Shown here: one piece after another, positions 22,432-22,480 of the stretch
Layout of the letters: each line of letters opens with the position of its first letter
Numbering within the stretch: position 1 is the stretch's first letter
From: JAVBKB01 sp031554275
GTDB taxonomy: Bacteria > Bacillota > Bacilli > JARBTR01
Direction: 5' to 3'
DNA length: 22,480 bases
Assembly: GCA_031554275.1 (NCBI GenBank)
Contig: JAVBKB010000130.1
Coordinates: 1 to 22,480, forward strand
Translations under genes and position numbers: made by a program
The notes under the pieces: model-generated
Told to the model about the DNA's origin: nothing
What the model saw: only the letters and a program-made list of their open reading frames with translations
Databases searched by the model: none

Positions 22432-22480
22432 TATGCTGCAATTGGTTATAGTGGATTGAATGCGAGACAGGTTGCAACGA
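22432..22480 (+). pseudogene. relA: In-frame Rel sequence beyond the TGA, cut by the window edge
   Basis: Reading on in the same frame after the TGA gives 'YAAIGYSGLNARQVAT', which continues the Rel helical region exactly as expected. So the downstream part of relA is still present and in frame at least to the window end. I see no ribosome site for a restart; the ATG that overlaps the stop (TGATATG) is out of frame. Confidence 0.8.

Noticed and set aside
1..22480. tRNA, rRNA, riboswitch, IS element or prophage
   Set aside because: I saw no tRNA-like cloverleafs, rRNA motifs, L-box-type leader before dapH, transposase frames or phage genes.

Overview
The window is AT-rich DNA from a low-GC Gram-positive bacterium, most likely class Bacilli. 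The evidence is the set of neighbours ykyB-patA, a YrzE-like membrane protein, spoVB, comN, a fused secDF, recJ-apt and relA, together with acetyl-pathway lysine genes (dapH, patA) and a pspA/ydjG/ydjI-like stress module. Shine-Dalgarno sites are strong and intrinsic terminators are clear. TGG encodes Trp and TGA is used as a stop, so the genetic code is standard. I cannot name the genus. SpoVB and YteA homologues suggest a spore-forming ancestry but do not prove sporulation.

Layout. 1-1.6 kb: the C-terminal end of a large DUF11-repeat surface protein, converging with a YteA/DksA-type zinc-finger gene. 1.6-4.6 kb: apt and recJ on the minus strand. 4.6-5.2 kb: a gap with a possible gene remnant, a minus-strand terminator and repeat element A. 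5.2-6.8 kb: ykyB-patA, translationally coupled, minus strand. 7-8 kb: a plus-strand pair encoding an LEA-like 11-residue-repeat protein and an unrecognised protein with a duplicated domain. 8-11 kb: a minus-strand cell-envelope stress module, pspA, a YdjG-like zinc-ribbon membrane protein and a YdjI-like SPFH protein. 11.4-13.2 kb: a Pro/Tyr-rich small protein, dapH and a lipoprotein. 13.3-15.4 kb: a YrzE-like protein and spoVB on the minus strand. 15.6-20.2 kb: comN, secDF and a CASTOR/POLLUX-like channel on the plus strand. 20.2-20.8 kb: repeat element B. From 20.8 kb: relA, whose frame is cut by an in-frame TGA near the window edge.

How the parts fit. In Bacillus the order is yrzE, spoVB, comN, secDF, ..., recJ, apt, relA. 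Here recJ-apt lies about 16 kb from relA on the other strand. The two gaps where this order is broken (recJ|patA and channel|relA) are exactly where two copies of one unrecognised repeat family sit. One arm in copy A matches an inverted arm in copy B at 30 of 31 bases. I infer that these elements mark, and may have mediated, inversions.

Most notable points: the in-frame TGA in relA, followed by sequence that still reads as Rel; the nested inverted-repeat family; a YrzE-like gene with no usual start codon where its ribosome site points; and the LEA-like plus duplicated-domain gene pair beside the PspA/SPFH module.
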